64,000 nt of DNA from Pratylenchus scribneri (GCA_030063045.1 JAQSEB010000059.1:248001-312000); one strand, 5' to 3'. Shown: positions 13,458 through 25,922, numbered from the stretch's first letter. Numbers and translations: made by a program. Notes: generated by a model from the sequence alone, not told the origin.

Positions 13458-14039
13458 AGACACAACAAAGCAGAGCAGCATTCCTTTTGCCAATCGAATT
13501 GAATGAATGTTTTACTGATACGATGATGAACTTATTCAAAATGTTGATGATGAAAAACGGGTAGACTGAGCCACACTAATAAAACCCTCCTTTCCTTCTC
13601 ATTTTGATTAGCCCGGTTCTCTCTCCCATTTTTTGAATTCTAGCGACAATGTTTTTTTTTGCTTATTTTGGTCCCTCCCATTTCCTCCACAAATAAAATT
13701 TTACGGGTACATCCTTCCAATCAACCACTCCACACACAACTTCTTCCCCTTATCATTATTATTTTCGAATAAATCCCCCAAAAAATTGAATTTACACTTA
13801 ATTGTTGTTTTCATGGCCATCTGAACCTCCTCCTCCCTCATCATCCCCCTCAAAAATTATTAGTTCTCCATTTTTGATTTGTGTATTTCACATTTCCTCA
13901 CTCATTTTAAGAACCCGGCGAATTCTTTTTTTTATTTGATGTTTTTAATTCATTTATTTTTTTTAATAATCAATTCGGTTTGAAAATAAATATAATAAAA
14001 ATAATAAATATGTGTAGAATTTTCCAAATTAAATGTTTT

Positions 14040-14720
14040 TTAGTCCAATGAATTTCCATAAAAATTATATGCCATAAATTAGCTTAGAATCTGCTATTTA
14101 AATTCATATAAAATTTATTAAATTTGAATCATTTTTAACCGATTTATGGCCAAAAAATGAAGTTCGCTTCCATTGAATTTCATCAATGGTTTTTTTGCTT
14201 TTTAAATTGGCAAAATTTAATTAAAATCAAACAATTTTTATATCATTATATAGCCAAGAATCTGCTTTTTATAATTATATAAAATTTATTCAATTTGGCC
14301 CATTTTATTTCTAGTTATGGTGGCAAAAACGCCGACCTCATACGAGAAGATTCTTGGGTTGTCATCAATGTTTTTGCCCATTAAATTGGCAAAATTTTAA
14401 TTAAATCCAATCAATTTTTATATTATTATATAACCCAGTATCTGGCCTTTAATTTGATATAAAATTTATTTAATTTGGCACATTCCTTCCCGAATTATGG
14501 CCAAAAAATGCTAACGAATTCCTCTTGGAAATCATCGATGCTTTATGCTCATTAAATTGGTCAAATTTTTAATGAATTAAAACAATTTTAAAAAAATTAT
14601 ATAACCCAGAATCTGCTCTTTCATATAATATAAAATTTTTTAATTTGACACATTTCTTCCTGAGTTATAGCCAAAAATGCCAATGCCCAAATTCTTCCTT
14701 TTAAGGTCATATCTCGAGGA
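14040..14720. repeat. About four 175-bp tandem units between convergent genes
   Basis: Units share a TTAAATTGGCAAAATT-type start, an AATCTGCT / TATCTGGCCTTTAATTTGATAT middle and a TTATGGCCAAAAA end, with recurrences near 14081, 14253, 14432 and 14605. The middle resembles a family-A MITE arm. It sits between the cyclase stop and the Ku80 stop; there is nothing else in 13458-14905 beyond probable 3' UTRs. Confidence 0.7.
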
Positions 14721-14905
14721 AATGTTCTCTCCTTTCTCCCTCAAAAATTATTTTTTCTTTGACGAAATTTTTTTAAATTTTTAATGTTTTTCATTTATTT
14801 AATAATCAACTCGGTTCGGAAAAAAATAAATAAAAAAAAACAAATATGTGTAAAATTGCTTTTGGAGATCCTCCAAACTAAAATAAGTAAAAAAAGTAGA
14901 TTTTA

Positions 14906-16042
14906 TCAGTCCAATGAATTGCGCTCCTCTTTCTTCGCGCCATTGTTCTTCTCATCAATATCCATTTTCTCGTCAATTTCCTTCATTTCATCCAATGTGG
15001 CAAGAATTGGCTGCAGCTGATCATCAACGCCCACCAACACTGTTTGGGCCTTTTTCTTCTTGAAAACCGCCATTTTCGTTTTTTCATTCAGCTCCAGTTT
15101 GAATACTTCTTTCGCCTCTTGGACAGCTTCACTGAAAATTTTAAAATATTTTTAAAAAATAATTTCTCATTGCTACCTCGCTTTTTTCAACAGCTTTTTG
15201 GGCGGTGACATCAGCTCCAACAATTTGTTTATATCCTCTTTCGATAATTTAATATCTTTTCCAGGGTTTAAGGCTTTTTCACGCAAAGTCATGCACTTAA
15301 ATAAGGAAATGAAATTTGCAGAGTAATAAATGAAAATTTAAATTATTTTTCACTAATGGGAATCGAATCTTCAATTCTATTCTAATATTTAATTCAATAA
15401 TTAAAAATAATATTTAAAAAAATTATTTTCCACTAATGGGAATGGGAATTGAACTCTCAAACCCTATCAACCCAAGCAAAAATGCTACTACCAAATTATC
15501 CAGTACATAAATGAGAAAACTTGTGTAATCCACTATATTACTAGTAATCAACTTCAACCTACTTGATATTGAGTTCGTGGATCGTGAACTTCCTTTTTCT
15601 TCAATAATTCATTGCTCCTTAAAAAATGAATTTTCAAAATAAAAAAAAACATCGAAATTTCCTACCCATCATCCGCTGAAAGCATCAAACTGTCAATATA
15701 GTTGTCAATGTAGGCTTCTTGTTGAAAATCTTCAAAATAAATTTAAATTTTATATTTAAATTTTAAATAATTATATTCCACCTGAATCCTGTGAAATTTG
15801 TGGGAAATCGAAATATCGAAAATCATCGCGAAATGGCAGCAAATAATGGATTAAGACCTGAAAAAATTATTATTAAATTAATTAATAATTTGGCTCACTG
15901 GATAATTCTCGTCTTTGGTCATTTTGGGTATCAGGCAAACCAGTTTGGGATTTGAATTCACATTGAATGCATAACGACAAAGGGCAACCACATTGGATTG
16001 GAGCATAGCTGTGACCAGCGATGAAAATGTTTCATGGGCGGT
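14906..16042 (-). pseudogene. Partial Ku80 copy: last six coding exons only
   Basis: An exact-looking repeat, offset 4148 bp, of Ku80 exons 9-14 (the piece from TAHETFSSLV to the stop). Upstream of it, where exons 1-8 should be, there is a 22-bp array, a TAATTG array and an orphan cyclase 3' end, so it has no start, no vWA domain and most of the central domain is missing. Frames are still open and splice sites are intact, which points to a recent duplication. It could also be an assembly duplicate of one locus. Confidence 0.85.
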
Positions 16043-16213
16043 CTTAATTGATGGTAAAATGCGTTAGAATTTAAATGATTATAAATTATTTGCCCACTAA
16101 ATATGATAACATTTGTATTTGTAATTGTAATTATTGGATTGTAAATTTGCGATTATAATTGTAATTTTAAGTTTGTAATTGTAATTGCGGTTGTAGTTGT
16201 AATTTTAAGTTTG

Positions 16214-16515
16214 TAACTTGGCGAACATTTTCTTAAAACTTGGCAAACATTAAAACTTGGCGAACATTTTCTTAAAACTTGGCGAACATTTTCTTAAAAC
16301 TTGGCGAACATTTTCTTAAAACTTGGCGAACATTTTCTTAAAACTTGGCGAACTTTTCTTAAAACTTGGCGAACATTTTCTTAAAACTTGGCGAACATTT
16401 TCTTAAAACTTGGCGAACATTTTCTTAAAACTTGGCGAACATTTTCTTAAAACTTGGCGAACATTTTCTTAAAACTTGGCGAACTTTTCTTAAATCTTGG
16501 CGAACATTTTCTTAA
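16214..16515 (+). repeat. 22-bp minisatellite (family F), short array
   Basis: About 13-14 tandem units of CTTGGCGAACATTTTCTTAA plus AA, some with a 20-bp form lacking CA. It is the contracted counterpart of the array at 20361-21316 inside the intact Ku80 intron. Confidence 0.95.
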
Positions 16516-16544
16516 AATTGTAAGTGCAATTGTAATTGTAAAAT

Positions 16545-16990
16545 TCTGATTTGCGATTGTAATTGTAATTGCGATTGTAATTGTAATTGCGAATTGTAAT
16601 TGTAATTTGCGATTGTAATTGTAATTGCGAATTGTAATTGTAATTGCGAATTGTAATTGTAATTTGCGATTGTAATTGTAATTGCGAATGTAATTGTAAT
16701 TTGCGATTGTAATTGTAATTGCGATTGTAATTGTAATTGCGAATTGTAATTGTAATTTGCGATTGTAATTGTAATTGCGATTGTAATTGTAATTGCGATT
16801 GTAATTGTAATTGCGATTGTAATTGTAATTTGCGATTGTAATTGTAAATTTGCGATTGTAATTGTAATTGCGATTGTAATTGCAATTGCGATTGTAATTG
16901 TAATTGCGAATTGTAATTGTAATTTGCGATTGTAATTGTAATTGCGAATGTAATTGTAATTTGCGATTGTAATTGTAATTGCGATTTGTA
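16545..16990 (+). repeat. TAATTG minisatellite (family G) at the duplication junction
   Basis: The left end matches the Ku80-intron flank (GTAAGTGCAATTGTAATTGT, also at 21320) and the right end matches the cyclase-intron array (near 12840). The join between the two copies therefore falls within this repeat. Confidence 0.92.
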
Positions 16991-17132
16991 GTTGTGAATT
17001 TTAATGGTTAATTTCCAGGTTGTAATTTTCTCTAGACGAAATACATTATTTCCAACCAAAAATACTTTACCATTAAACATTAGAATTAACATTTTTGATT
17101 TTCTGACATTCCCTTAAATTCTCCCTCTCTAG

Positions 17133-17602
17133 ATGTCATTGGCGCTATTGCATAAAGTGAAGAATTTCACCATAAGGCATAGGCCAAATGAGCAGTTGAA
17201 GCTGCGCATTGGAATGCATTCTGGGTCGGTGGTGGCCGGTGTTGTTGGCTCCAAAATGCCTCGATATTGCCTGTTCGGCGATACGGTGAACACGTCCAGT
17301 CGAATGGAAAGCAATGGATTGCGTAAGCGGAAAAATCGCACCAAAACCATTTTAATTTAATTTTGATTTAAGCCCTTCGAATTCATGTTTCATCCATTAC
17401 GAAGGATATTCTCTGCAGGGACGCGGATTTCAATTTGGAGCTGCGTGGCGAAATTGAAATGAAGGGGAAGGGCAAACAGACGACATATTGGCTAAAGGTG
17501 AATTTGAGGGGGAATTTACGGAGAAAATATTCCAATTTTTAACATATTTTTTAGGGCTATAAAGATGTTCAAGTTCCATATTTTGGGCCCGAATTTTTGT
17601 GA
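17133..17602 (+). pseudogene. Orphan copy of the last three guanylyl cyclase exons
   Basis: Exons 17133-17322, 17373-17497 and 17555-17602 repeat the cyclase C-terminal part ([12 protein letters not shown] to YFGPEFL stop). The upstream catalytic half, including the metal-binding FSDIVGF and the KVETIGD segment, is absent, so no functional cyclase could be made from it alone. Splice sites and frame are preserved. It would be usable only as an alternative 3' end by very long read-through splicing, for which there is no evidence. Confidence 0.9.
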
Positions 17603-18187
17603 AGACACAACAAAGCAGAGCAGCATTCCTTTTGCCAATCGAATTGAATGAATGTTTTACTGATACGATGATGAACTTATTCAAAATGTTGATGATGAAA
17701 AACGGGTAGACTGAGCCACACTAATAAAACCCTCCTTTCCTTCTCATTTTGATTAGCCCGGTTCTCTCTCCCATTTTTTGAATTCTAGCGACAATGTTTT
17801 TTTTTGCTTATTTTGGTCCCTCCCATTTCCTCCACAAATAAAATTTTACGGGTACATCCTTCCAATCAACCACTCCACACACAACTTCTTCCCCTTATCA
17901 TTATTATTTTCGAATAAATCCCCCAAAAAATTGAATTTACACTTAATTGTTGTTTTCATGGCCATCTGAACCTCCTCCTCCCTCATCATCCCCCTCAAAA
18001 ATTATTAGTTCTCCATTTTTGATTTGTGTATTTCACATTTCCTCACTCATTTTAAGAACCCGGCGAATTCTTTTTTTTATTTGATGTTTTTAATTCATTT
18101 ATTTTTTTTAATAATCAATTCGGTTTGAAAATAAATATAATAAAATAAAAAATAATAATGTGTAGAATTTTCCAAATTAAATGTTTT

Positions 18188-18870
18188 TTAGTCCAATGAA
18201 TTTCCATAAAAATTATATGCCATAAATTAGCTTAGAATCTGCTATTTAAATTCATATAAAATTTATTAAATTTGAATCATTTTTAACCGATTTATGGCCA
18301 AAAAATGAAGTTCGCTTCCATTGAATTTCATCAATGGTTTTTTTGCTTTTTAAATTGGCAAAATTTAATTAAAATCAAACAATTTTTATATCATTATATA
18401 GCCAAGAATCTGCTTTTTATAATTATATAAAATTTATTCAATTTGGCCCATTTTATTTCTAGTTATGGTGGCAAAAACGCCGACCTCATACGAGAAGATT
18501 CTTGGGTTGTCATCAATGTTTTTGCCCATTAAATTGGCAAAATTTTAATTAAATCCAATCAATTTTTATATTATTATATAACCCAGTATCTGGCCTTTAA
18601 TTTGATATAAAATTTATTTAATTTGGCACATTCCTTCCCGAATTATGGCCAAAAAATGCTAACGAATTCCTCTTGGAAATCATCGATGCTTTATGCTCAT
18701 TAAATTGGTCAAATTTTTAATGAATTAAAACAATTTTAAAAAAATTATATAACCCAGAATCTGCTCTTTCATATAATATAAAATTTTTTAATTTGACACA
18801 TTTCTTCCTGAGTTATAGCCAAAAATGCCAATGCCCAAATTCTTCCTTTTAAGGTCATATCTCGAGGAAA
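18188..18870. repeat. 175-bp tandem units, duplicated copy
   Basis: The counterpart of 14040-14720, offset 4145-4148 bp. Confidence 0.7.
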
Positions 18871-19053
18871 TGTTCTCTCCTTTCTCCCTCAAAAATTATT
18901 TTTTCTTTGACGAAATTTTTTTAAATTTTTAATGTTTTTCATTTATTTAATAATCAACTCGGTTCGGAAAAAAATAAATAAAAAAAAACAAATATGTGTA
19001 AAATTGCTTTTGGAGATCCTCCAAACTAAAATAAGTAAAAAAAGTAGATTTTA

Positions 19054-22000
19054 TCAGTCCAATGAATTGCGCTCCTCTTTCTTCGCGCCATTGTTCTTCT
19101 CATCAATATCCATTTTCTCGTCAATTTCCTTCATTTCATCCAATGTGGCAAGAATTGGCTGCAGCTGATCATCAACGCCCACCAACACTGTTTGGGCCTT
19201 TTTCTTCTTGAAAACCGCCATTTTCGTTTTTTCATTCAGCTCCAGTTTGAATACTTCTTTCGCCTCTTGGACAGCTTCACTGAAAATTTTAAAATATTTT
19301 TAAAAAATAATTTCTCATTGCTACCTCGCTTTTTTCAACAGCTTTTTGGGCGGTGACATCAGCTCCAACAATTTGTTTATATCCTCTTTCGATAATTTAA
19401 TATCTTTTCCAGGGTTTAAGGCTTTTTCACGCAAAGTCATGCACTTAAATAAGGAAATGAAATTTGCAGAGTAATAAATGAAAATTTAAATTATTTTTCA
19501 CTAATGGGAATCGAATCTTCAATTCTATTCTAATATTTAATTCAATAATTAAAAATAATATTTAAAAAAATTATTTTCCACTAATGGGAATGGGAATTGA
19601 ACTCTCAAACCCTATCAACCCAAGCAAAAATGCTACTACCAAATTATCCAGTACATAAATGAGAAAACTTGTGTAATCCACTATATTACTAGTAATCAAC
19701 TTCAACCTACTTGATATTGAGTTCGTGGATCGTGAACTTCCTTTTTCTTCAATAATTCATTGCTCCTTAAAAAATGAATTTTCAAAATAAAAAAAAACAT
19801 CGAAATTTCCTACCCATCATCCGCTGAAAGCATCAAACTGTCAATATAGTTGTCAATGTAGGCTTCTTGTTGAAAATCTTCAAAATAAATTTAAATTTTA
19901 TATTTAAATTTTAAATAATTATATTCCACCTGAATCCTGTGAAATTTGTGGGAAATCGAAATATCGAAAATCATCGCGAAATGGCAGCAAATAATGGATT
20001 AAGACCTGAAAAAATTATTATTAAATTAATTAATAATTTGGCTCACTGGATAATTCTCGTCTTTGGTCATTTTGGGTATCAGGCAAACCAGTTTGGGATT
20101 TGAATTCACATTGAATGCATAACGACAAAGGGCAACCACATTGGATTGGAGCATAGCTGTGACCAGCGATGAAAATGTTTCATGGGCGGTCTTAATTGAT
20201 GGTAAAATGCGTTAGAATTTAAATGATTATAAATTATTTGCCCACTAAATATGATAACATTTGTATTTGTAATTGTAATTATTGGATTGTAAATTTGCGA
20301 TTATAATTGTAATTTTAAGTTTGTAATTGTAATTGCGGTTGTAGTTGTAATTTTAAGTTTGTAACTTGGCGAACATTTTCTTAAAACTTGGCAAACATTA
20401 AAACTTGGCGAACATTTTCTTAAAACTTGGCGAACATTTTCTTAAAACTTGGCGAACATTTTCTTAAAACTTGGCGAACATTTTCTTAAAACTTGGCGAA
20501 CTTTTCTTAAAACTTGGCGAACATTTTCTTAAAACTTGGCGAACATTTTCTTAAAACTTGGCGAACATTTTCTTAAAACTTGGCGAACATTTTCTTAAAA
20601 CTTGGCGAACTTTTCTTAAAACTTGGCGAACATTTTCTTAAAACTTGGCGAACTTTTCTTAAAACTTGGCGAACATTTTCTTAAAACTTGGCGAACATTT
20701 TCTTAAAACTTGGCGAACATTTTCTTAAAACTTGGCGAACTTTTCTTAAAACTTGGCGAACATTTTCTTAAAACTTGGCGAACATTTTCTTAAAACTTGG
20801 CGAACTTTTCTTAAAACTTGGCGAACATTTTCTTAAAACTTGGCGAACTTTTTTTAAAACTTGGCGAACATTTTCTTAAAACTTGGCGAACATTTTCTTA
20901 AAACTTGGCGAACATTTTCTTAAAACTTAGCAAACATTTTATTAAAACTTGGCGAACATTTTTTAAAAACTTGGCGAACATTTTCTTAAAACTTGGCGAA
21001 CATTTTTTTAAAACTTGGCGAACATTTTCTTAAAACTTGGCGAACATTTTCTTAAAACTTGGCGAACTTTTCTTAAAACTTGGCGAACATTTTCTTAAAA
21101 CTTGGCGAACATTTTCTTAAAACTTGGCGAACATTTTTTTAAAACTTGGCGAACATTTTCTTAAAACTTGGCGAACATTTTCTTAAAACTTGGCGAACTT
21201 TTCTTAAAACTTGGCGAACATTTTATTAAAACTTGGCGAACTTTTCTTAAAACTTGGCGAACATTTTCTTAAAACTTGGCGAACTTTTCTTAAATCTTGG
21301 CGAACATTTTCTTAAAATTGTAAGTGCAATTGTAATTGTAAAATTCTGATTTGCGATTGTAATTGTAATTTGCGATTGTAGTTAATAATATTAATTTATT
21401 TTTTCAAAAATTACCTTATCAAAGCCTTTGGCATCTTTGTGAGGCAAAATATATCGAGCATTTGAAAGCAGGAATTGCGGCAAAATCTAATTTAAATGAA
21501 TTATTAAAATAAACAAATTTTGTTTAACAAACATTTTCCCGAGAAGTGAATTGAATCAGCTGAAGTTGTTTTCCCTTTTCCGGAATATCCATCATTTTTT
21601 GCATGTCCTTATCGACTGGAACCAGCGAATGGCCGTAACGGAAACCTAAAAAATCGGGGTTTTTTTAATGGGAATATAATTATAATCTACCTTTAACGAT
21701 GTTGTGTTTTTCGGTAATTTTGCCTGTGGGAATTCCGCTTGACTGAGCGCCGAATGCCGCATCCGGTGCCTGGTCAATGTCGCCATAGGAGAGGGTTTGC
21801 CCTTCATCCGCTATTGTCTCATATCTTCGCACTTTCTTTAACTGTAAATAAACACCAAAATTTTGTAAAAAAAGAGTAAATTCTAAACCTCTTGTTGACG
21901 GCCATTTGCCTCAACATTCACGGGGTTGAATGAAAGTTTTATGGCCTGTTCGGCGGAATTCTTCAAAAACATTTGAACTCGAATGGAAAAATTTTCGCCC

Positions 22001-23232
22001 AATTCCAGATTAAATGGCGTTCCTCGAGGGGAGACACTTTTTGGTACGAAAAATTTCAATTTTGATAATCCAACTCTGCAAAATTTATTTAATAATAATT
22101 TTAATTTTTTTTAAATTTACTGGAAATTGAATGCATTTCCGTCCACTTTTTGGTCGAAGAGTTGCCGAATAAAATGATGGCCAATTTTTTGGGCTTTTGA
22201 CCGTGGCTCTTCTGTAATATCGGTTCCACTGGAAAAATCAAATATATTAATATTTTAATTTAATTTTCTCAAATATTTTAATTAAATTTTTGGAAAATTT
22301 TAGTTGAATTTTCCGAAAATTTTTAATTAAAATTTCTAGAAATATTTTAATTAAATTTTTTGGAAAATAGTTTAATTAATTTTCGAAAATATTTTAATTA
22401 AAATTTCTAGAAATATTTTAATTAAATTTTTTGGAAAATAGTTTAATTAATTTTCGAAAATATTTTAATTAAAATTTCTAGAAATATTTTAATTAAATTT
22501 TTCAAAGAATATTTTAAATAAATTTTCCGGAATAATTTAATAATTAAATTTACATTGTAATCAGACTGGTTCCAATTGTTTTGAATGCATTCGCAATTGG
22601 TTCCAACGCTTCCATGACTTGATCCCCTTCATCCAATCCACTAAAATTGCTCAACAAAATTATTGTGGAATCCTCCAGTTCGCCCTTGTCCAAATCCTCG
22701 GCATGGAATTTCATCAGCTCCAGTCCGGTGTACATTGCGGCCAAAACTGAAAAATTAATATTAATTAAATAATTAAATTTGCGCTTACAATCGCCTGGAC
22801 ATTTTGGATTCACTTGAACTTCATTTTTGAACATTTGAAGCCATTCGACGCGGGCCTTCTCGAATTCTTGATTATGCACATAAACATTTGGATAATTTTG
22901 GTTTGTGGTGACCTCGTGCCCAAAAAAGATGATCGAGAATTGGTCTTTGGATTCAGTGAAAAGCTAAATGAAAAATATTTTGATGAATTTTTGTAAACTA
23001 AATCCTTTACTTTTCGTGAAATAATCCAATCGGCAATTTGAAGGGAACGTTGTAAATCCGTTTCCGATTCACCGGGGACTGAATAAATGCCGGAATTGTT
23101 GCCAACATCAATGGCTAAAACAACGGCGCCATGCTTCAATTTGGTGGATTTGGCTTTTTTCACAACCGGCGGTTGCTCATCCGCATCTTCCATTTCTTCC
23201 TGGTTTATTTGTTGTTTCTTTTTTGGTGGCAT
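19054..23232 (-). CDS. cku-80: Ku80 (XRCC5/CKU-80) DNA end-binding protein
   Basis: Ku80 pairs with Ku70 to clamp broken DNA ends for non-homologous end joining. Fourteen exons give 634 residues: 23232-23011, 22963-22789, 22746-22554, 22228-22121, 22075-21889, 21841-21691, 21645-21533, 21486-21415, 20190-20047, 20005-19930, 19877-19814, 19765-19711, 19443-19325, 19279-19054. The N-terminus is Lys/acid-rich (PPKKKQQINQEEME), followed by the vWA strand AVVLAIDVGNN. The central beta-barrel has the Ku signature GFRYGHSLVPVDKDMQKM and then ALCRYAFNVNSNPKLVCLIP. The C-terminus is short and ends NSLD; the vertebrate tail EEGGDVDDLLDMI that recruits DNA-PKcs is absent, which fits nematodes lacking that kinase. 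A very large intron (20191-21414) contains the 22-bp array. The PARL stop lies 315 bp upstream on the same strand. The 3' part is duplicated at 14906-16042. Confidence 0.93.
20361..21316 (+). repeat. 22-bp minisatellite (family F) in Ku80 intron
   Basis: About 43 units of CTTGGCGAACATTTTCTTAA plus AA, with ACATTTT and ACTTTT length variants interspersed. It occupies almost all of intron 8 of Ku80. Confidence 0.95.
22260..22510. repeat. Short tandem TTAATTAAAATTTCTAGAAA units in Ku80 intron 3
   Basis: Three to four copies of an approximately 77-bp unit containing TTTCTAGAAATATTTTAATT and TTTTGGAAAATAGTTTAATT. It is intronic, with no coding potential. Confidence 0.7.
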
Positions 23233-23546
23233 TTCTTCTTCTCTCTTAAATTATCGATTAAATTATAAAAAAATATAAAATGAAATAAAAATTATTAATT
23301 GAATAAAATCAACAATATAAATAGAAATATTTTAAAAAAAAAAAACAATTTATTCTTTATTTTGAGCATTTTGTATGTCCCGTATCAATAAATTAAAGTG
23401 ATGATATCCATGAAATAATGTTGAATGATTAAAGCAATAAAAACGAAAATAAATATACCGGTAATTGATGAAATTCAAAAATAAATTAAAATCATAAATC
23501 ACTCTTCATTTTCTTCCGTCCTCTTTGTTCCTTCTTCGTTCCTCAA

Positions 23547-25922
23547 TTAATTTTCTCCTTTCTTTGCTTTTCTTTTTGCATTTTTCTTTCCTGCTGATTT
23601 TTTCTTTGTAGCTGGAACCAATTGCCGATACCAAAACTCTCCATAATGAGCATACCATCTTAAAAACAATAAAAATATTAAAAAATTAGAGCATTTTCTG
23701 TTTCATTTTTTTTATTCTAAATAAAGTATTTTCGACTAAAAATCCTGTAGAATAGAATGTGTAAAAAAATGTGCATCAAGTCCGAAAAAAATAATTTCCC
23801 CCTACTTAAATGGGTTTGAACTTGAATTCGTGACCCAATTTTGTCAAAAGTTCTGGTTGAAATTTTTTTTATAATTTTTTTCTGAGAAAATTTTCAAAAA
23901 TTTCTAGTAAAATTTCTTTAAATTTTCAAAAAAATTTTTTCTGGTTAAAATTTTGAAAATCTTCATATTTTTTTCTCTAAAATTTTCAAAAATTTTTGGT
24001 TAAAATTTAACCCTAACTAGCCTAAAAGCTAGTACCTAGCCTTAATTATAAGCCAAAATATATTATAAAATTAATTTTAAAATTTACATTCCAAAGAAGA
24101 GGCCTCCAAGATGAGCGGCATTGTCAAATATTTTGGCACTTGGAATGAATAAACCAGCCAACAAAAATGAAATTTCGAAAGCAATAAGCCCGTAGATAGC
24201 GTCTAAAATTAATATCATTAATTATTTTATAAATGTTTTTTATTGGCTGACTTTGTCCAGAGAATTTCCATTGTGGCAAAAATATGATGTTAAATTGGGA
24301 ATCCGACATTTTTGAACAAACATAGCCAATCATGGCGGAAATTGCGCCACTGGCCCCAAGCGAAGCACGTAGGGAACGGCTCATGCATTTCCACGCCAGC
24401 GAAACAAATGAAGCAAAAACACCACCGGTCAAATAGAAAGCGAGAAACTGAAAAAAATTATTTAATTTGTTGAAAAAAGATCAATGATTCCAAAAAAAAT
24501 TATATCGATTTAAGCTAGGATTTGTTCTAAATTCCCAACCCAAATCCCAAAAATGGATAGAGCTGGTCAAGATACATTGAATGTTATATAATTTGTTATG
24601 GTTTGGTCAACAATTAAAGGGTATTAAACGGTTTAAACCCATTTTGGTTTGGTCAACAATTAAAGGGTATTAAACGGTTTAAACCCATTTTGGTTTGGTC
24701 AACAATTAAAGGGTATTAAACGGTTTAAACCCATTTTGGTTTGGTCAACAATTAAAGGGTATTAAACGGTTTAAACCCATTTTGGTTTGGTCAAAAATTA
24801 AAAGGTATTAAACGGTTTAAACCCATTTTGGTTTGGTCAACAATTAAAGGGTATTAAACGGTTTAAACCCATTTTGGTTTGGTCAACAATTAAAGGGTAT
24901 TAAACGGTTTAAACCCATTTTGGTTTGGTCAACAATTAAAGGGTATTAAACGGTTTAAACCCATTTTGGTTTAATGATTTAAAACTAAGTTAGAATTGGC
25001 TAAACCCAAGCCAAAATATTAAGTTCAAGTTTATGGACCCAGACTCTGTTCTAGGACAAATCATGAACTGTTATTTTTTTGCGAATAAGTCTTAACGGTT
25101 CATGGTTGTTATTCCAAGTAAAAAATTTTTAAAAAATAAATAAATAAAACCTGTTCTTTGCCCATGAATTTAATTAAGTCATTGGCAAAACTGTTCAAAA
25201 CATACATATTCGTTAAAAGGTGAAGAAAAGAATAGTGTGAAAATATGCTCAATAACATTGGCGAACAAAGTTTTTCTTAAATAAATAAATTTAATAGAAT
25301 AAATTTTTGATTTAATTAAATAAACTTGATGCAAAACTCCACTGAAAATATTTGATCATAAAAGGTTGTAATGCCGGGATCCGCCATAAAAGGAAAACCG
25401 CCAAATTCAGACCAATCAGTGCGGCCAGCGTTTCATCAATTCCTCGTTTAACCAGTTGACCAAAATAAATTTGTTTGAATTCCGAAATTTTCTCACTGAT
25501 CCATTTTTGCTGTTTTCTTTTCTCTTTTTGATGTTCAACAATGGAAGCACAAGAATAAGTGACAAATGCAGTCTTAAAAATTGATTATTATAATTATTAA
25601 AATTGTCATTATTCAGCTAACCCCAGCAAAAAATGCAAATGCCTTTCCAAGATCTGATGGTGGTCGCATTGAGGCATTCTTCTTCTGCTGTTTATAATTC
25701 TTTTTGGCCTCCATTTTCTTATCAAAAGCCTTTTTCAAGTTGCCCAATCCGCGTTGATACCTTGCCGCATTTTGAGTTGTAAAAGTCAGAAATCTGCTAT
25801 TCTAAATTGATAATCAAGATTCGGTTAAATTAGGAAAGAAAACAAACGATTTGTGATGACAATGATGTGGGATTTTGATGGCTTGCTCGACATCTCGTTA
25901 AAATTTTCACAATTGACAGCAT
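23547..25922 (-). CDS. rom-5: PARL-type mitochondrial rhomboid protease (ROM-5-like)
   Basis: An intramembrane serine protease of the mitochondrial inner membrane. Seven exons give 349 residues (human PARL is 379): 25922-25848, 25801-25622, 25572-25326, 25275-25151, 24447-24252, 24202-24088, 23658-23547. The start was chosen because MLSIVKILTRCRASHQ is a basic, hydroxyl-rich presequence in the right phase; an upstream frame beginning MVRQCFVLS is hydrophobic and out of phase. Catalytic Ser is in LGASGAI and catalytic His in NAAHLGG; PARL-specific blocks are SPMLLSIFSHYSFLHLLTNM and FNIIFLP. The C-terminus is very basic (KKKSAGKKNAKRKAKKGEN). The gene is upstream of Ku80 on the same strand. 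The intron at 24448-25150 carries a family-C element with an expanded 46-bp array. Confidence 0.92.
23730..23875 (-). repeat. Degenerate tRNA-derived SINE
   Basis: Read on the minus strand it has a decayed B box (CACGAATTCAAGTTCAAACCC region) followed by TTTTTTTCGGACTTGATGCAC and TTTACACATTC, the same tail order as the better copies at 55 and 61 kb. It is in the last intron of the PARL gene. Confidence 0.5.
24525..25050 (+). repeat. Element family C with about 8 core units
   Basis: It enters with AAATGGATAGAGCTGGTCAAG and GAATGTTATATAATTTGTTA, then about eight tandem 46-bp units (TTTGGTTTGGTCAACAATTA ... AAACGGTTTAAACCC), and leaves via TTAGAATTGGCTAAACCCAA. It is in a PARL intron. Confidence 0.92.

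Larger units (their letters stand above)
12500..16560. other. Tandem segmental duplication, copy 1
   Basis: This block contains the last three cyclase exons, the intergenic 175-bp repeats, the last six Ku80 exons and a short 22-bp array. It recurs almost base-for-base 4145-4148 bp to the right. Differences seen are a few indels, for example in an A-rich run near 14000, and the lengths of the minisatellites. The boundaries are approximate because both lie inside the TAATTG repeats. Confidence 0.93.
16840..21350. other. Tandem segmental duplication, copy 2
   Basis: The second copy of the block at about 12500-16560. Here the Ku80 exons continue into the rest of a complete gene, while the cyclase exons are orphaned. 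The 22-bp array is about three times longer than in copy 1. Confidence 0.93.

Noticed and set aside
15340..15520. A possible further tRNA-like or SINE copy (GAGTTCAATTCCC, TGGTAGTAGCA on the minus strand) in a Ku80 intron, also at 19488-19668
   Set aside because: The boxes are imperfect and the tail does not match the other SINEs; it could be an old copy, but support is too weak to list.
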